Positions 44,451-55,128 of a DNA stretch of 64,000 nucleotides are shown here, in pieces. A program made the position numbers and the translations under genes. The stretch comes from Pseudomonas oryzihabitans NBRC 102199 (GTDB lineage: Bacteria > Pseudomonadota > Gammaproteobacteria > Pseudomonadales > Pseudomonadaceae): contig NZ_BBIT01000005.1 of the NCBI RefSeq assembly GCF_000730625.1, positions 434,001 to 498,000 on the forward strand, read 5' to 3'. Position 1 is the first letter of the stretch, and every line of letters starts with the position of its first letter. The notes under the pieces are model-generated. The model did not search any database, was not told the DNA's origin, and saw nothing but the letters and a program-made list of their open reading frames with translations.

Positions 44451-44526
44451 TGACCGGCGAGCTGACCGGCTGTCAGGCAGTTGTCAGGTTGCGCTAAGGG
44501 GGCCGTAAGGCAAGACGCCTTAGCCT
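44451..44526 (+). promoter_or_regulatory. arnB promoter region with direct-repeat regulator sites
   Basis: Tandem half-sites precede arnB. TGTCAGG occurs at 44471 and 44482, and GCTAAG/CGTAAG at 44493 and 44504, both pairs spaced 11 nt start to start. TGACCGGC also occurs at 44451 and 44463. An 11-nt spacing is typical of OmpR-family regulators such as PmrA (CTTAAG-N5-CTTAAG). TAGCCT at 44521 is a candidate -10. The assignment to PmrA, ParR or CprR is not possible from sequence alone. Confidence 0.5.
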
Positions 44527-44581
44527 GGGCTCATCGCGTCGGCTGTCCTGTCCCGGCGCCCCTCGCTTCGGATGAGCCGCC

Positions 44582-45766
44582 ATGACCGATCTGTCCCAGA
44601 GCACCGCCCCGCGCCAGCTGGACGAGCCCTTCCTGCCGTTTTCCCGGCCCAGCATCGGCGCCGAGGAAGTGGCCGCGGTGAGCCAGGTGCTGACCTCGGG
44701 CTGGATCACCACCGGGCCCCAGGCCAACCTGCTGGAAGAGCGCTTCGCCGATTCGGTGGGCGCCGCCCATGCCGTGGCCCTGTGCTCGGCCACCGCCGCC
44801 ATGCACGTGACCCTGCTGGCGCTGGACATCGGCCCGGGCGACGAGGTGATCACCCCCTCGCTGACCTGGGTCTCCACCGCCAACATGATCACCCTGATCG
44901 GCGCCACCCCGGTGTTCGTCGACGTCGACCGCGACACCCTGATGGTCTCCGCCGAGCAGGTGGCCGCCGCCATCACCCCGCGCACCAAGGCCATCGTGCC
45001 GGTGCACTACGCCGGCGCCAGTTGCGACCTGGCGCCGCTGCGCGCCCTCGCCCGCGAGCACGGCGTAGCGCTGATCGAAGACGCCGCCCACGCCGCCGGT
45101 ACCCGCTACCAGGGCGAGCCCATCGGCCAGCGCGGCACCGCCATCTTCAGCTTTCACGCCATCAAGAACCTGACCTGCGCCGAAGGCGGCATGCTGGTGA
45201 CCGACGACGCCACCCTGGCCGAGCGGGTACGCCGGCTGAAATTCCACGGCCTGGCGGTGGATGCCTTCGACCGCCAGACCCTGGGCCGCAAGCCCCAGGC
45301 CCAGGTGCAGGAGCCCGGCTTCAAGTACAACCTCTCGGACATCCACGCGGCCCTGGCGCTGGTGCAGCTGGATCGCCTGGGCGACATCAACAGCCGCCGC
45401 CGCCTGCTGGCCCAGGCCTACACCCAGCGCCTGGCCCAGCTGCCGGTCGCGCCCCTGGCGCTGCCCGACTACGCCCAGACCCACGCCTGGCACCTCTACA
45501 TCCTGCGCATCTGCCCCGAGCGTTGCGGGATGGAGCGCGAAGCCTTCATGGCCGGCCTCAAGGCGCGCGGCATCGGCACCGGCATCCATTTCACCGCCAC
45601 CCACCTGCATCCCTGGTACCGCGAGCGCTGGCCCGAGCTGGCGCTGCCCAACAGCGAATGGAATTCGGCACGGCTGTGCTCCATCCCGCTGTTTCCCGAC
45701 ATGACCCTCGCCGACGTGGACCGCGTGGTCGGCGCCATCGAAGACCTGCTGGAGAAAGGCGCATGA
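44582..45766 (+). CDS. arnB: UDP-Ara4O aminotransferase ArnB
   Basis: The product is a 394-residue PLP aminotransferase of the DegT/DnrJ/EryC1 class. Motifs are [47 protein letters not shown] and the PLP lysine in [16 protein letters not shown]. It converts UDP-4-ketopentose to UDP-L-Ara4N. It is the first gene of the arn operon. The arnC start overlaps its stop as ATGA. Confidence 0.96.
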   Translation: MTDLSQSTAPRQLDEPFLPFSRPSIGAEEVAAVSQVLTSGWITTGPQANLLEERFADSVGAAHAVALCSATAAMHVTLLALDIGPGDEVITPSLTWVSTANMITLIGATPVFVDVDRDTLMVSAEQVAAAITPRTKAIVPVHYAGASCDLAPLRALAREHGVALIEDAAHAAGTRYQGEPIGQRGTAIFSFHAIKNLTCAEGGMLVTDDATLAERVRRLKFHGLAVDAFDRQTLGRKPQAQVQEPGFKYNLSDIHAALALVQLDRLGDINSRRRLLAQAYTQRLAQLPVAPLALPDYAQTHAWHLYILRICPERCGMEREAFMAGLKARGIGTGIHFTATHLHPWYRERWPELALPNSEWNSARLCSIPLFPDMTLADVDRVVGAIEDLLEKGA

Positions 45767-46752
45767 AGCCCTATGCCATCGACCGGGTATCCGTGGTGAT
45801 CCCCGTCTACAACGAAGAAGCCAGCCTGCCGGAACTCTTGCGCCGCACCCGCGCCGCCTGCCGCCTGCTGGATTGCCAGGTGGAGATCATCCTGGTCGAC
45901 GACGGCAGTCGCGACCGCAGCGCCGAGATCCTGCAGCGGGCCGCCAGCGAGCCGGACAGCCCGGTCGTGGCGGTGCTGCTCAATCGCAACTACGGCCAGC
46001 ACTCGGCGATCCTCGCCGGCTTCGAGCAGGCGCGGGGCGATCTGATCATCACCCTGGACGCCGACCTGCAGAATCCGCCGGAAGAGATCCCGCGCCTGGT
46101 GCACACCGCCGCCCAGGGCTACGACGTGGTCGGCACCGTGCGCCAGCAGCGCCAGGATTCCTACCTGCGCACCCTGCCGTCGCGGCTGATCAATCGCGCC
46201 GTGCAGCGCTCCACCGGCGTCGCCATGCGCGACTACGGCTGCATGCTGCGCGCCTATCGCCGCCAGGTGGTGCAGTCGATGCTGGCCTGCCACGAGCGCA
46301 GCACCTTCATCCCGATCCTGGCCAACAGCTTCGCCCGCCACACCACCGAGATCGAGGTGGCCCACGCCGAGCGCGAACACGGGGATTCCAAGTACGGCTT
46401 CCTCAAGCTGATCAACCTGATGTTCGACCTGCTGACCTGCATGACCACCACCCCGCTGCGCATGCTCAGCCTGTTCGGCGGTGGCCTGGCGGTCTTCGGC
46501 TTCCTCTTCGCCGCGCTGCTGCTGGTACTGCGCGTCACCCACGGCGCCGAGTGGGCGGCCGATGGCGTGTTCTCGCTGTTCGCCGTGCTGTTCATCTTTA
46601 CCGGCGCCCAGTTCGTCGGCCTCGGTCTGCTCGGCGAGTACCTCGGCCGGGTGTACCACGACGTCCGTGCCCGGCCCCGGTTCCACGTGGAACAAGTGAT
46701 CCGCGCCGCCACCCTTTCTCCTTCGCCGGCGCCGCTGCGCCAGGTCCAGTAA
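45763..46752 (+). CDS. arnC: undecaprenyl-phosphate Ara4FN transferase ArnC
   Basis: The product is a 329-residue GT2 glycosyltransferase. N-terminal [16 protein letters not shown] and the DxD region [13 protein letters not shown] give catalysis. Two C-terminal membrane segments ([20 protein letters not shown] and [20 protein letters not shown]) anchor it. It transfers formyl-Ara4N from UDP to undecaprenyl phosphate on the inner face of the membrane. Confidence 0.96.
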   Translation: MKPYAIDRVSVVIPVYNEEASLPELLRRTRAACRLLDCQVEIILVDDGSRDRSAEILQRAASEPDSPVVAVLLNRNYGQHSAILAGFEQARGDLIITLDADLQNPPEEIPRLVHTAAQGYDVVGTVRQQRQDSYLRTLPSRLINRAVQRSTGVAMRDYGCMLRAYRRQVVQSMLACHERSTFIPILANSFARHTTEIEVAHAEREHGDSKYGFLKLINLMFDLLTCMTTTPLRMLSLFGGGLAVFGFLFAALLLVLRVTHGAEWAADGVFSLFAVLFIFTGAQFVGLGLLGEYLGRVYHDVRARPRFHVEQVIRAATLSPSPAPLRQVQ

Positions 46753-46766
46753 CAGGAAAGCCCCTG

Positions 46767-48746
46767 ATGAAAACCGCCATCGTCTTCGCCTACCACGACA
46801 TCGGCTGCGCCGGCCTCGCCGCGCTGATCCAGGCCGGCTATCCCATCGCCGCCGTCTTCACCCACCCGGATGACCCGAGCGAAAACCGCTTCTTCGGTTC
46901 GGTGGCCCAGCTTTGCGCCCGCCACGGCATCCCGGTGCACGCGCCGGAAGACGTCAACCACCCGATCTGGGTCGAGCGCATCCGCGCCCTGGAACCGGAT
47001 TTCATCTTCTCCTTCTATTACCGCAACCTGCTGTCGGGCGACGTCCTGGCCTGCGCCAAGCGCGGCGCCTACAACCTCCACGGTTCGCTGCTGCCGCGCT
47101 ATCGCGGTCGCGCCCCGGCCAACTGGGTGCTGGTCAACGGCGAGACCGAGACCGGCGTGACCCTGCACCGCATGGTCAAGCGCGCCGACGCCGGCGCCAT
47201 CGTCGCCCAGCAGCGCGTCGCCATCGCCGCCGACGACACCGCCCTGACCCTGCACGCCAAGCTGCGCGAAGCCAGCCAGACGCTCCTGCGCGACAGCCTG
47301 CCGGCCCTGGCCGAAGGCCGGCTGAGCGAGCGCGAGCAGGACGAAAGCCAGGCCACCACCTTTGGCCGGCGCAGCGCCGCCGATGGCGAGCTGGAGTGGA
47401 GTCGTCCGGCCGTGGAACTGGGCAACCTGGTGCGCGCCGTGACCCAACCCTATCCGGGCGCCTTCGGCTGGATCGGTGACCGCAAGCTGATCGTCTGGAG
47501 CGCCCAGGCCCGCCAGGAAAGCCATGGCCAGACCCCCGGCAGCGTGCTGAGCCTGGAGCCGCTGCGCATCGCCTGTGGCGAGGGCGTCCTGGAAATCCAG
47601 GCCGGCCAGCTGGGCGACAACGGCCTCTATCTGTCCGGTCCGCAACTGGCCCGCGAAGCCGGCCTCGTGGCCGGTGCCCGCCTGCATCGCCAGGATCGCC
47701 GCGCCAAGCGCCGCACCCGGGTGCTGATCCTGGGCGTCAACGGCTTCATCGGCAACCACCTCTCCGAGCGCCTGCTGGCCGACGGCGAGTACGAGGTCTA
47801 TGGCCTCGATATCGGCTCCGATGCCATCGAGCGGCTCAAGGCCAATCCGAATTTCCACTATGTGGAAGGCGACATCTCCATCCACACCGAGTGGCTGGAA
47901 TACCACATCAAGAAGTGCGACGTGGTGCTGCCGCTGGTGGCCATCGCCACCCCCATCGAATACACCCGCAATCCGCTGCGCGTGTTCGAACTGGACTTCG
48001 AGGAAAACCTCAAGATCGTTCGCCACTGCGTGAAATACGGCAAGCGCGTGATCTTCCCGTCCACCTCCGAGGTGTACGGCATGTGCCAGGACGAGCGCTT
48101 CGACGAAGACCGCTCCAACCTGGTGGTCGGCCCGATCAACAAGCAGCGCTGGATCTACTCGGTCTCCAAGCAGCTGCTCGACCGGGTCATCTGGGCCTAT
48201 GGCGCCAAGGGCCTGAAATTCACCCTGTTCCGTCCGTTCAACTGGATGGGCCCGCGCCTGGATCGTCTGGACTCGGCGCGCATCGGCAGCTCCCGCGCCA
48301 TCACCCAGCTGATCCTCAACCTGGTGGAAGGCACCCCGATCAAGCTGGTCGACGGGGGCGCCCAGAAGCGCTGCTTCACCGACGTCGACGACGGCATCGA
48401 GGCGCTGTTCCGCATCATCGAGAACAGGGGCGGTCGCTGCGACGGCCAGATCGTCAACATCGGCAACCCGGACAACGAAGCGAGCATCCGCGAACTGGCC
48501 GAAGAGCTGCTGGCTCAGTTCGAGGCCCATCCGCTGCGCCACGAATTCCCGCCCTTCGCCGGCTTCCGCGAGGTGGAGAGCAAGAGCTTCTACGGCGACG
48601 GCTACCAGGACGTGGCCCACCGCAAGCCCAGCGTGGAAAACGCCCGTCGCCTGATCGACTGGCAGCCGACCACCGCCATGGCCGCCACCGTCGGCAAGAC
48701 GCTGGACTTCTTCCTGCGCGAAGCCCTGGCGCAGCGGGAGGCCTGA
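46767..48746 (+). CDS. arnA: bifunctional UDP-glucuronate decarboxylase/Ara4N formyltransferase ArnA
   Basis: The product has 659 residues, the usual length. The N-terminal formyltransferase (1-300) carries [19 protein letters not shown] with catalytic Asn and His. The C-terminal decarboxylase/dehydrogenase (about 315-659) has the NAD motif [21 protein letters not shown] and the YSVSK catalytic pair. It makes UDP-4-ketopentose from UDP-glucuronate, and formylates UDP-Ara4N. It starts 14 nt after arnC and its stop shares one base with the arnD ATG. Confidence 0.97.
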   Translation: MKTAIVFAYHDIGCAGLAALIQAGYPIAAVFTHPDDPSENRFFGSVAQLCARHGIPVHAPEDVNHPIWVERIRALEPDFIFSFYYRNLLSGDVLACAKRGAYNLHGSLLPRYRGRAPANWVLVNGETETGVTLHRMVKRADAGAIVAQQRVAIAADDTALTLHAKLREASQTLLRDSLPALAEGRLSEREQDESQATTFGRRSAADGELEWSRPAVELGNLVRAVTQPYPGAFGWIGDRKLIVWSAQARQESHGQTPGSVLSLEPLRIACGEGVLEIQAGQLGDNGLYLSGPQLAREAGLVAGARLHRQDRRAKRRTRVLILGVNGFIGNHLSERLLADGEYEVYGLDIGSDAIERLKANPNFHYVEGDISIHTEWLEYHIKKCDVVLPLVAIATPIEYTRNPLRVFELDFEENLKIVRHCVKYGKRVIFPSTSEVYGMCQDERFDEDRSNLVVGPINKQRWIYSVSKQLLDRVIWAYGAKGLKFTLFRPFNWMGPRLDRLDSARIGSSRAITQLILNLVEGTPIKLVDGGAQKRCFTDVDDGIEALFRIIENRGGRCDGQIVNIGNPDNEASIRELAEELLAQFEAHPLRHEFPPFAGFREVESKSFYGDGYQDVAHRKPSVENARRLIDWQPTTAMAATVGKTLDFFLREALAQREA

Positions 48747-49639
48747 TGAACACCCTGATCCCGGCCAGCCTGCGCATCGACGTGGACACCTATCGCGGCA
48801 CCCGCGAAGGGGTACCGCGGCTGCTCGACCTGCTGGACGAGGCCGGGGTCAAGGCCACCTTCTTCTTCAGCGTCGGACCGGACAACATGGGGCGCCACCT
48901 CTGGCGCCTGGTGAAGCCCACCTTCCTGTGGAAGATGCTGAGGTCCAAGGCCGCCAGCCTCTATGGCTGGGACATCCTGCTGGCCGGCACCGCCTGGCCG
49001 GGTCGGCCCATCGGTCGCGACCTCGGTCACCTGATGCGCGAGACCCGCGCCCGCGGCCACGAGGTCGGCTTGCACGCCTGGGATCACCACGCCTGGCAGG
49101 CCCATACCGGCAGCTGGAGCCTGGAGCGTCTAGGTCAGGAATTCGGCCGTGGCCTGCAGGCCCTGGAAGACATCCTCGGCGCCAGGGTCGACTGCTCCGC
49201 CGCCGCCGGCTGGCGCGCCGATCCGCGCGTGGTGCTGGCCAAGGAGGCCTTCGGCCTCCGCTACAACAGCGATTGCCGCGGCAGTGCGCTGTTTCGTCCG
49301 CGGCTGGGCAATGGCAGCCACGGCACCCCCCAGGTGCCGGTGGACATGCCGACCTTCGACGAGGTGGTCGGCCCGGAGCTGGCCGCCGGTGACTGGAACG
49401 GCTATCTGCTCAAGCGCTTCCGTCCGGGGGCGCTCAACGTCTACACCCTGCACGCCGAGGTGGAAGGCATTGCCTTCGCCAATGACTTCCGCGCCCTGCT
49501 CAAGGCCGCGCGGGAGCAGGGCATCCTGTTCCTGACCCTGGGCGATCGCCTGCCGGCCGATCCGCGCCAGTTGCCCGCGGGCAATCTGGTGCGTGGCAGC
49601 CTGGCCGGCCGCCAGGGCTGGCTGGGCGTGCAGGCATGA
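48746..49639 (+). CDS. arnD: Ara4FN deformylase ArnD
   Basis: The product is a 297-residue polysaccharide-deacetylase-type enzyme. Metal motifs are SLRIDVDTY (Asp) and [14 protein letters not shown] (His-x3-His). It removes the formyl group from undecaprenyl-phosphate-Ara4FN so the lipid can be flipped and used. It overlaps arnA by one base and arnT by four. Confidence 0.95.
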   Translation: MNTLIPASLRIDVDTYRGTREGVPRLLDLLDEAGVKATFFFSVGPDNMGRHLWRLVKPTFLWKMLRSKAASLYGWDILLAGTAWPGRPIGRDLGHLMRETRARGHEVGLHAWDHHAWQAHTGSWSLERLGQEFGRGLQALEDILGARVDCSAAAGWRADPRVVLAKEAFGLRYNSDCRGSALFRPRLGNGSHGTPQVPVDMPTFDEVVGPELAAGDWNGYLLKRFRPGALNVYTLHAEVEGIAFANDFRALLKAAREQGILFLTLGDRLPADPRQLPAGNLVRGSLAGRQGWLGVQA

Positions 49640-51279
49640 GTCGGCGTCGCCTGTGGATGCTGCTGCCGCTGGCGCTGCTGGCCTATGCCCTGCCGCTGGC
49701 CTGGCGCGGCCTGTGGATTCCGGACGAGTCGCGCTATGCGCAGATCGCCCAGGAACTCTGGCGGCGTGGCGACTGGGTGGTGCCGCACTTCCTCGGCCTG
49801 CCCTATTTCGAGAAACCCATCGGCGGCTACTGGACCCAGGCCATCGCCCAGGCCTGGCTCGGTGACTCGCTGTTCAGCGTGCGCCTGGTGCCACTGCTGG
49901 CCAGCCTGGCCACCGCCGCCCTGGTGGTGCGCCTGACCCGGCTGATCTGGCAGGACCGCCCGCTGGCGCTGCTCGCCGGGGTGGTCTATCTCTCCTGCGT
50001 GGCCGTGGCGGGGCTGGCCACCTACGTGACCCTCGACGCCCAGTTCGCCTTCTGGATGGCCCTGGCGCTGCTCGCCCTCTGGCAGGCCCAGGCCGCCGAG
50101 ACCCGCGGCGCGGCCCTGGTGCAATGGGCGCTGCTGGGGCTGGCCTGTGGCTGCGGCCTGCTGACCAAGGGCTTTCTCGCCCTGGTGCTGCCGGTGCTGG
50201 TGGCCGTGCCCTTCTTCCTCCTGCAGCGGCGCCTGGGCGAGTTGCTCTGCCGCGGTCCCCTGGCTGTGCTGGTGGCGATCCTGGTGGTGGCCCCCTGGGC
50301 GCTGCTGGTGGCCCGGCGCGATGCGGATTTCTGGAATTTTTTCTTCTGGCACGAGCACATCCAGCGTTTCGCCGGCCAGGATGCCCAGCACGAGCGGCCG
50401 TTCTGGTTCTATGGCCCGGTGCTGCTGCTGGCCATCCTGCCCTGGGCCGGCCTCCTGCCGCGTACCCTGGGCCAGCTCTGGCAGGACCGGCGTCACCGCG
50501 GCACCGCCTTCCTCGGCATCGCCGTGGTCGGCCAGCTGCTGTTCTTCAGCCTCAGCCGCGGCAAGCTGCCGACCTACCTGCTGCCGACCCTGGCCGCCCT
50601 GGTGCCGCTGCTGGCGCGCACCCTGCAGGAGGCGGGCCGGCGCGGCGCCACCGGTGCCCTGCGGCTGAACGGCCTGTGCAATCTGCTGCTGGGCCTGGCC
50701 GGCCTTGCCGCCCTGCTGATCTATGGCGGTCGCCTCTATGAAAGCGGCGAAGGCCTGACCCGCGCCCTGGCCCTGCTGGCGCCCCTGGCGCTGCTGCTGG
50801 CCGGCCTGGCCGCGCTGGTCTGGCCGCGGCGCACCCTGCTGGCGCCGGCCCTGGCGCTCTGGGTGCTGCTGCCGCTGCTGTCCATCGCCCTGCCCAACGG
50901 CCTGGTCGACAACAAGCTGCCGAGCACCTTCATCCAGGCCCAGCTCGGCCACTTCAAGAATGCCGGCCTGCTGGTCAGCAACGACCTCGGCGTGGCCGCC
51001 AGCCTGGCCTGGGCCACCCACCGCGATGACGTGGTGCTGGTGGGCGGTCCGGGCGAACTCAAGTACGGCTTCGCCCGCGAGCCGGCCAGCGGCCGGCTGA
51101 TCGAAGAGCGCGACCTGGCCGCCTGGCTCGCCGCCCATCGCGACCAGGGTCCGGTGGCCATCCTCTTGCGGGTCGACGGCCCCAGCGATCGCCAGCTGCT
51201 CGACAGTCTGCCCGAGCCGGGCGAGAGCATCGCCAGCGAGCGCCTGGTGCTGCTGGTCTATCCGAGGCCGACGCCATGA
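49636..51279 (+). CDS. arnT: lipid A Ara4N transferase ArnT
   Basis: The product is a 547-residue GT-C (GT83) membrane glycosyltransferase with about 12-13 membrane segments. The first periplasmic loop has [15 protein letters not shown] with the conserved DE, and [12 protein letters not shown] follows. It moves Ara4N from undecaprenyl phosphate to lipid A phosphates in the periplasm, reducing the negative charge that attracts polymyxins. Co-translated with arnD and arnE. Confidence 0.96.
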   Translation: MSRRRLWMLLPLALLAYALPLAWRGLWIPDESRYAQIAQELWRRGDWVVPHFLGLPYFEKPIGGYWTQAIAQAWLGDSLFSVRLVPLLASLATAALVVRLTRLIWQDRPLALLAGVVYLSCVAVAGLATYVTLDAQFAFWMALALLALWQAQAAETRGAALVQWALLGLACGCGLLTKGFLALVLPVLVAVPFFLLQRRLGELLCRGPLAVLVAILVVAPWALLVARRDADFWNFFFWHEHIQRFAGQDAQHERPFWFYGPVLLLAILPWAGLLPRTLGQLWQDRRHRGTAFLGIAVVGQLLFFSLSRGKLPTYLLPTLAALVPLLARTLQEAGRRGATGALRLNGLCNLLLGLAGLAALLIYGGRLYESGEGLTRALALLAPLALLLAGLAALVWPRRTLLAPALALWVLLPLLSIALPNGLVDNKLPSTFIQAQLGHFKNAGLLVSNDLGVAASLAWATHRDDVVLVGGPGELKYGFAREPASGRLIEERDLAAWLAAHRDQGPVAILLRVDGPSDRQLLDSLPEPGESIASERLVLLVYPRPTP

Positions 51280-51617
51280 CCGCCCTCGACGGCCTGCTGA
51301 TCGCCGTGGTGATCGGCCTCACCAGCGCCGGCCAACTGGGCCAGAAGCGCGCGGTAGCCGCCGGTAATGCGCTGGCCGCACGCCTGCGGTCGCCCTGGTT
51401 GTGGGGCGCCCTGGTCTGCCTGGGCCTGGCCCTGCTGGTCTGGTGCGCGGTGCTGCAGCGGGTGCCGGTGGGCGTCGCCTATCCCTTGCTCTCGCTCAAC
51501 ACCCTGGCGGTGACCCTGCTGGCGCGCCTGGTGTTCGGCGAGGTGGTGGACGCCCGCGCCTGGTGTGGCTGCCTGTGCATCGTCGCCGGCGCCGCGCTGC
51601 TGGGTGGCCAGCTATGA
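51276..51617 (+). CDS. arnE: Ara4N-lipid flippase subunit ArnE
   Basis: The product is a 113-residue EamA/SMR-like membrane protein with four hydrophobic segments (LLIAVVIGLTSAGQLGQKRA; GVAYPLLSLNTLAVTLLARLVFGE). With ArnF it flips undecaprenyl-phosphate-Ara4N. Start and stop overlap arnT and arnF by four bases each. Confidence 0.93.
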   Translation: MTALDGLLIAVVIGLTSAGQLGQKRAVAAGNALAARLRSPWLWGALVCLGLALLVWCAVLQRVPVGVAYPLLSLNTLAVTLLARLVFGEVVDARAWCGCLCIVAGAALLGGQL

Positions 51618-52015
51618 ACGGCCTGCTGCCCCTCGGCCTGAGCATCCTGCTCACCACCCTGGCGCAACTCGCCCTGCGCGCGGCGCTGGTGCGGCTGCCG
51701 GCCATGGCCAGCTGGGTCGGCGCGCCCGAGTCGCTGCTGAGTACGGCCGGGCTGCTGCTGGCCCTGGGCATCTTCTGCTACGGCCTGTCGCTGCTGGCCT
51801 GGCTGGCCGCCCTGGCGCGCCTGCCGCTGGGTCGCGCCTATGCGGCGCTCGGCCTCTCCTACGTCTTCGTCCACCTCGGCGCGGCCTGGCTGCCAGGCGC
51901 CGCCGAATCCTTCACCCCCTGGAAAACCCTGGGCGTCGCGCTGGTCGTGGCCGGTGTCGCCCTTGTCGGCGGGCCCCGCGCCAGCGCCGCTCCCACCCTG
52001 AGGAATACCCTATGA
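51614..52015 (+). CDS. arnF: Ara4N-lipid flippase subunit ArnF
   Basis: The product is a 133-residue four-segment membrane protein (LPLGLSILLTTLAQLALRAA; LPLGRAYAALGLSYVFVHLG). It is the partner of ArnE. It overlaps ugd by four bases. Confidence 0.93.
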   Translation: MNGLLPLGLSILLTTLAQLALRAALVRLPAMASWVGAPESLLSTAGLLLALGIFCYGLSLLAWLAALARLPLGRAYAALGLSYVFVHLGAAWLPGAAESFTPWKTLGVALVVAGVALVGGPRASAAPTLRNTL

Positions 52016-53409
52016 ACATCAGCGTTTTCGGCATCGGCTACGTGGGTCTGGTGCAGGCCGCCGTGCTGGCGGAAGTCGGCCACCAGGTGGTGTGCATGGA
52101 CATCGACCGCGCCAAGATCGACAAGCTCAAGCGCGGCGAGGTGACCCTCTATGAGCCGGGTCTGGAAGAGCTAGTGCGCAGCAACCTGGCCGCCGGCCGC
52201 CTGGTGTTCACCCATGAGGCCGCCGAAGCCGTGGCCCATGGCGCCGTGCAGTTCATCGCCGTCGGCACCCCGCCGGCCGCCGATGGCTCGGCCGATCTGT
52301 CCGCCGTCTTCGCCGTGGCCGAGACCATCGCCCGCCTGCGCCGCGAGCCGCTGATCGGCCAGCCGGTCTCCCGCGATCCGCTGCTGGTGGTGAACAAGTC
52401 CACCGTGCCGGTGGGCACCGGCGACCGCGTCCGCGCCCTGATCCACGAGGTGCTCGCCGAAGAGGGCCGCACCCTGCACGTGGAGGTGGTCTCCAACCCG
52501 GAATTCCTCAAGGAAGGCGCCGCCATCGCCGACTGCAAGAAGCCCGATCGCATCGTGGTGGGCACCGACTCGCCGGTGGCCCGCGACGTGATGCGCGAAC
52601 TCTATGCACCCTTCAACCGCAACCATGACCGCATCCAGTGCATGGACCTGCGCAGCGCCGAGCTGGCCAAGTACGCCGCCAACAGCCTGCTGGCGGTCAA
52701 GATCAGCTTCATCAACCAGATCGCCGAACTGGCCGAGCACGTCGGCGCCGACATCGAGGCGGTGCGCCAGGCCATCGGCGCCGATCCGCGCATCGGTCAC
52801 CACTTCATCTACCCGGGTTGCGGCTACGGCGGCTCCTGCTTCCCCAAGGACCTGCAGGCGCTGATCCGCACCGGCGAGGAAAACGCCGTGGAGCTGGATC
52901 TGCTGCGCGCCGTGGAAGCCATCAACGTGCGCCAGAAGACCAAGCTGTTCGAGCGCATCAACACCTACTTCGACGGTGACCTGCGCGGCCGTACCTTCGC
53001 CCTCTGGGGGCTGGCCTTCAAACCCAACACCGACGACATGCGCGATGCGCCCAGCCGGGTGCTGATGGAGGCCCTCTGGGCGGCCGGCGCCAAGGTGCGC
53101 GCCTTCGACCCGGTGGCCATGGCCGAGGCCCAGCGCCTCTATGGCCACGACGAGCGCCTGGCGCTGATGGGCACCCCCGAGGCCGCCCTGGCCGGCGCCG
53201 ATGCCCTGGTCATCTGCACCGAGTGGCAGCAGTTCAAGGCGCCGGACTTCGATCTGATCGCCCGCCAGCTCAATCAGCCGCTGATCTTCGACGGGCGCAA
53301 CCTGTTCGATCCCGAGCGCATGGAGCGTCGCGGCATCGAGTACTTCGCCATCGGCCGTGGCGCCGCCCTGGGCGGTCCCCAGGTCACCCGCCGTGTGGAC
53401 GCCGCCTGA
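52012..53409 (+). CDS. ugd: UDP-glucose 6-dehydrogenase Ugd
   Basis: The product is a 465-residue enzyme with the NAD motif GIGYVGLVQAAVLAEVGH, KSTVPVGTGDRV and catalytic Cys in GCGYGGSCFPKDLQAL. A C-terminal UDP-binding domain includes FKPNTDDMRDAPS. It oxidises UDP-glucose to UDP-glucuronate, the precursor used by ArnA, so the operon carries the full Ara4N path from UDP-glucose. Its stop shares one base with the next ATG. Confidence 0.96.
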   Translation: MNISVFGIGYVGLVQAAVLAEVGHQVVCMDIDRAKIDKLKRGEVTLYEPGLEELVRSNLAAGRLVFTHEAAEAVAHGAVQFIAVGTPPAADGSADLSAVFAVAETIARLRREPLIGQPVSRDPLLVVNKSTVPVGTGDRVRALIHEVLAEEGRTLHVEVVSNPEFLKEGAAIADCKKPDRIVVGTDSPVARDVMRELYAPFNRNHDRIQCMDLRSAELAKYAANSLLAVKISFINQIAELAEHVGADIEAVRQAIGADPRIGHHFIYPGCGYGGSCFPKDLQALIRTGEENAVELDLLRAVEAINVRQKTKLFERINTYFDGDLRGRTFALWGLAFKPNTDDMRDAPSRVLMEALWAAGAKVRAFDPVAMAEAQRLYGHDERLALMGTPEAALAGADALVICTEWQQFKAPDFDLIARQLNQPLIFDGRNLFDPERMERRGIEYFAIGRGAALGGPQVTRRVDAA

Positions 53410-55091
53410 TGGTCTCGCCCATGCCCCTGACCCCACGCAGCGCGCCCCTGGCCGCGCTGCCGGCGGCCAGTCGCCTGCGCCGCGAAAGCCTGCTGCTCGG
53501 GGTGATCGCCACCCTGATGTTCACCCTCGGCATCTGGAACCAGGCGCCCCAGGGCTTCGACGGTCGCTGGGCGGTCTTTCTCGGCGAGATGTTTCGCCAT
53601 GGCCCGTCCTTTTTCGCCACCACCTACGGCCAGCCCTATCCGGACTATCCCGGCACCGCCACCTGGCTGAGCTGGCTGGCCGCGCGGGTGATCGGCGCGC
53701 CCAATCACCTGGCCAACGTGCTGCCCACCGCCCTGGCCTCGGCCGCGGTGCTGGCGCTGACCTATCGCCTGCTGGCCGATACCCGCCGCGCCTGGGCGCT
53801 GCTCACGGTGCTGCTGGTGGCCCTGACCCCGCAGTGGCTGGAAAAGGCCCGCGCGGTCTGCCTGGATCAGCTGGTCGCCCTGGTGGTGCTGCTCTGCTTC
53901 TACCTGCTCTACAGCGCCGACCGTGACGGTCGCCCGCTGCGCCGCCTGCTGGTGCTGCCGCTGTTCGCCCTGGGCTTCGCCATCCGTGGTCCGCTGGGCC
54001 TCATCGAGCCCTGCGGCGTGGTCTGCCTCTACTGGCTGGTGGTGGCCTGGGGCGAACCGGCCCGGCGCACCCTCGCCCTGCAACGCCTGTTCGGCTACGG
54101 CCTGGCCGGTCTGGCGCTGCTCGCCCTCGGCTGGTGGACGCTGATCCAGCTCGCCCACCACGAGGGTGGGGCGGATTTCGCCGCCGAGGTCTGGCACATG
54201 CAGGTCACCGGCCGGCTGGACGAGAGCGGCAAGCCGTTCTGGTTCTATCTGCAGCTGGGGCTCTATCGCTATCTGCCGGTGCTGCCGCTGGCGCTGCTGG
54301 TGCTGGCGGCCGAGCGCCGCCGCCTGCTGGCCTGGCCGCACACCGCCCAGCGCCGGCTGCTGCTGGGGCTGGCCGGCAGCGGTCTGCTGATCCTGGTCGG
54401 GTTGTCCATCCCGCACTTCAAGCGCGCCTACTATGTGGTGCCCATGGTGCCCTTCCTGGCCGCCATCGCCGCCCATGGCCTCCTGCGCGCCGAGGGCTGG
54501 TTCCGCCGCATCGCGCCAGTCTACACCGCGCTGGTGCTGGCGCTGCCCGGGCTGGCGCTGGTGGCCATGCTGGTCTGTCGTCACCTCTGGCAGCGCCACG
54601 GCTACTGGCCGGATGTCTCCCTGGCGCTGCTGGTGCCGGCCTTCGTCCTGCTGCAGATCGCCGCCCTGGTCAGCTGGCGCCGGCTGGACGGCAGTCGCCG
54701 CCTGCTGACGCTGAGCGCCCTGGCGCTGGCCGCCCAGTGGCTGATGCTGGTCACGGTGGTGGAGCCGGCCCAGGACCTGCAGTACGACACCCGCGGCTTC
54801 GTCCAGCAGGTGGAAGGTCTGCGCCAGCAGCAGCCGGGTCCCCTGGTGTTCTTCGGCCTCGGCCAGGACAGCTGGGCGATCCGCTACATGATGAACCTGG
54901 ACCACGACGAGCAGCCGATCTTCATCGCCCGGCCGCAGGTCGCGGACCTGGCCCACCTGCCGTCCGGCGCCTGGATCATCCTCGCCCGCGACGACCGCGA
55001 ATTGCTGGCGGGCACCCCGCTGGCCGACCTCACCCCGGTGCTGGGGCGCCGCCTCAACGGCAATCCCTGCCTGGTGTATCGCCTGCCCTGA
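53409..55091 (+). CDS. ArnT-like GT39/GT83 membrane glycosyltransferase
   Basis: The product is a 560-residue GT-C membrane protein with about 12 membrane segments. The first loop reads APQGFDGRWAVFLGEMFRHG, and PYPDYPGTATWLSWLAARV follows. The acidic DE pair of ArnT is replaced by FDGRW, so it is related to but distinct from ArnT. ATG 53409 overlaps the ugd stop by one base; ATG 53421 is possible. Being translationally joined to the arn operon, it may add another sugar, or the same sugar, to lipid A or another polymer. Confidence 0.82.
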   Translation: MVSPMPLTPRSAPLAALPAASRLRRESLLLGVIATLMFTLGIWNQAPQGFDGRWAVFLGEMFRHGPSFFATTYGQPYPDYPGTATWLSWLAARVIGAPNHLANVLPTALASAAVLALTYRLLADTRRAWALLTVLLVALTPQWLEKARAVCLDQLVALVVLLCFYLLYSADRDGRPLRRLLVLPLFALGFAIRGPLGLIEPCGVVCLYWLVVAWGEPARRTLALQRLFGYGLAGLALLALGWWTLIQLAHHEGGADFAAEVWHMQVTGRLDESGKPFWFYLQLGLYRYLPVLPLALLVLAAERRRLLAWPHTAQRRLLLGLAGSGLLILVGLSIPHFKRAYYVVPMVPFLAAIAAHGLLRAEGWFRRIAPVYTALVLALPGLALVAMLVCRHLWQRHGYWPDVSLALLVPAFVLLQIAALVSWRRLDGSRRLLTLSALALAAQWLMLVTVVEPAQDLQYDTRGFVQQVEGLRQQQPGPLVFFGLGQDSWAIRYMMNLDHDEQPIFIARPQVADLAHLPSGAWIILARDDRELLAGTPLADLTPVLGRRLNGNPCLVYRLP

Positions 55092-55096
55092 AGTCC

Positions 55097-55128
55097 CCGG
55101 AGCCGCTCGCCCTAGCGAGCGGCTCCGG
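55097..55128. terminator. bidirectional hairpin between convergent genes
   Basis: CCGGAGCCGCTCGC, loop CCTA, GCGAGCGGCTCCGG is a perfect 14-bp stem. It lies 5 nt after the glycosyltransferase stop and overlaps the stop codon of the convergent propeller gene. No strong U-tract is present on either side, but position favours termination of both transcripts. Confidence 0.7.

Noticed and set aside
46254-48620. Long leftward open frame antisense to arnC-arnA
   Set aside because: It has no family features and is fully opposite arnC and arnA, which are certain.
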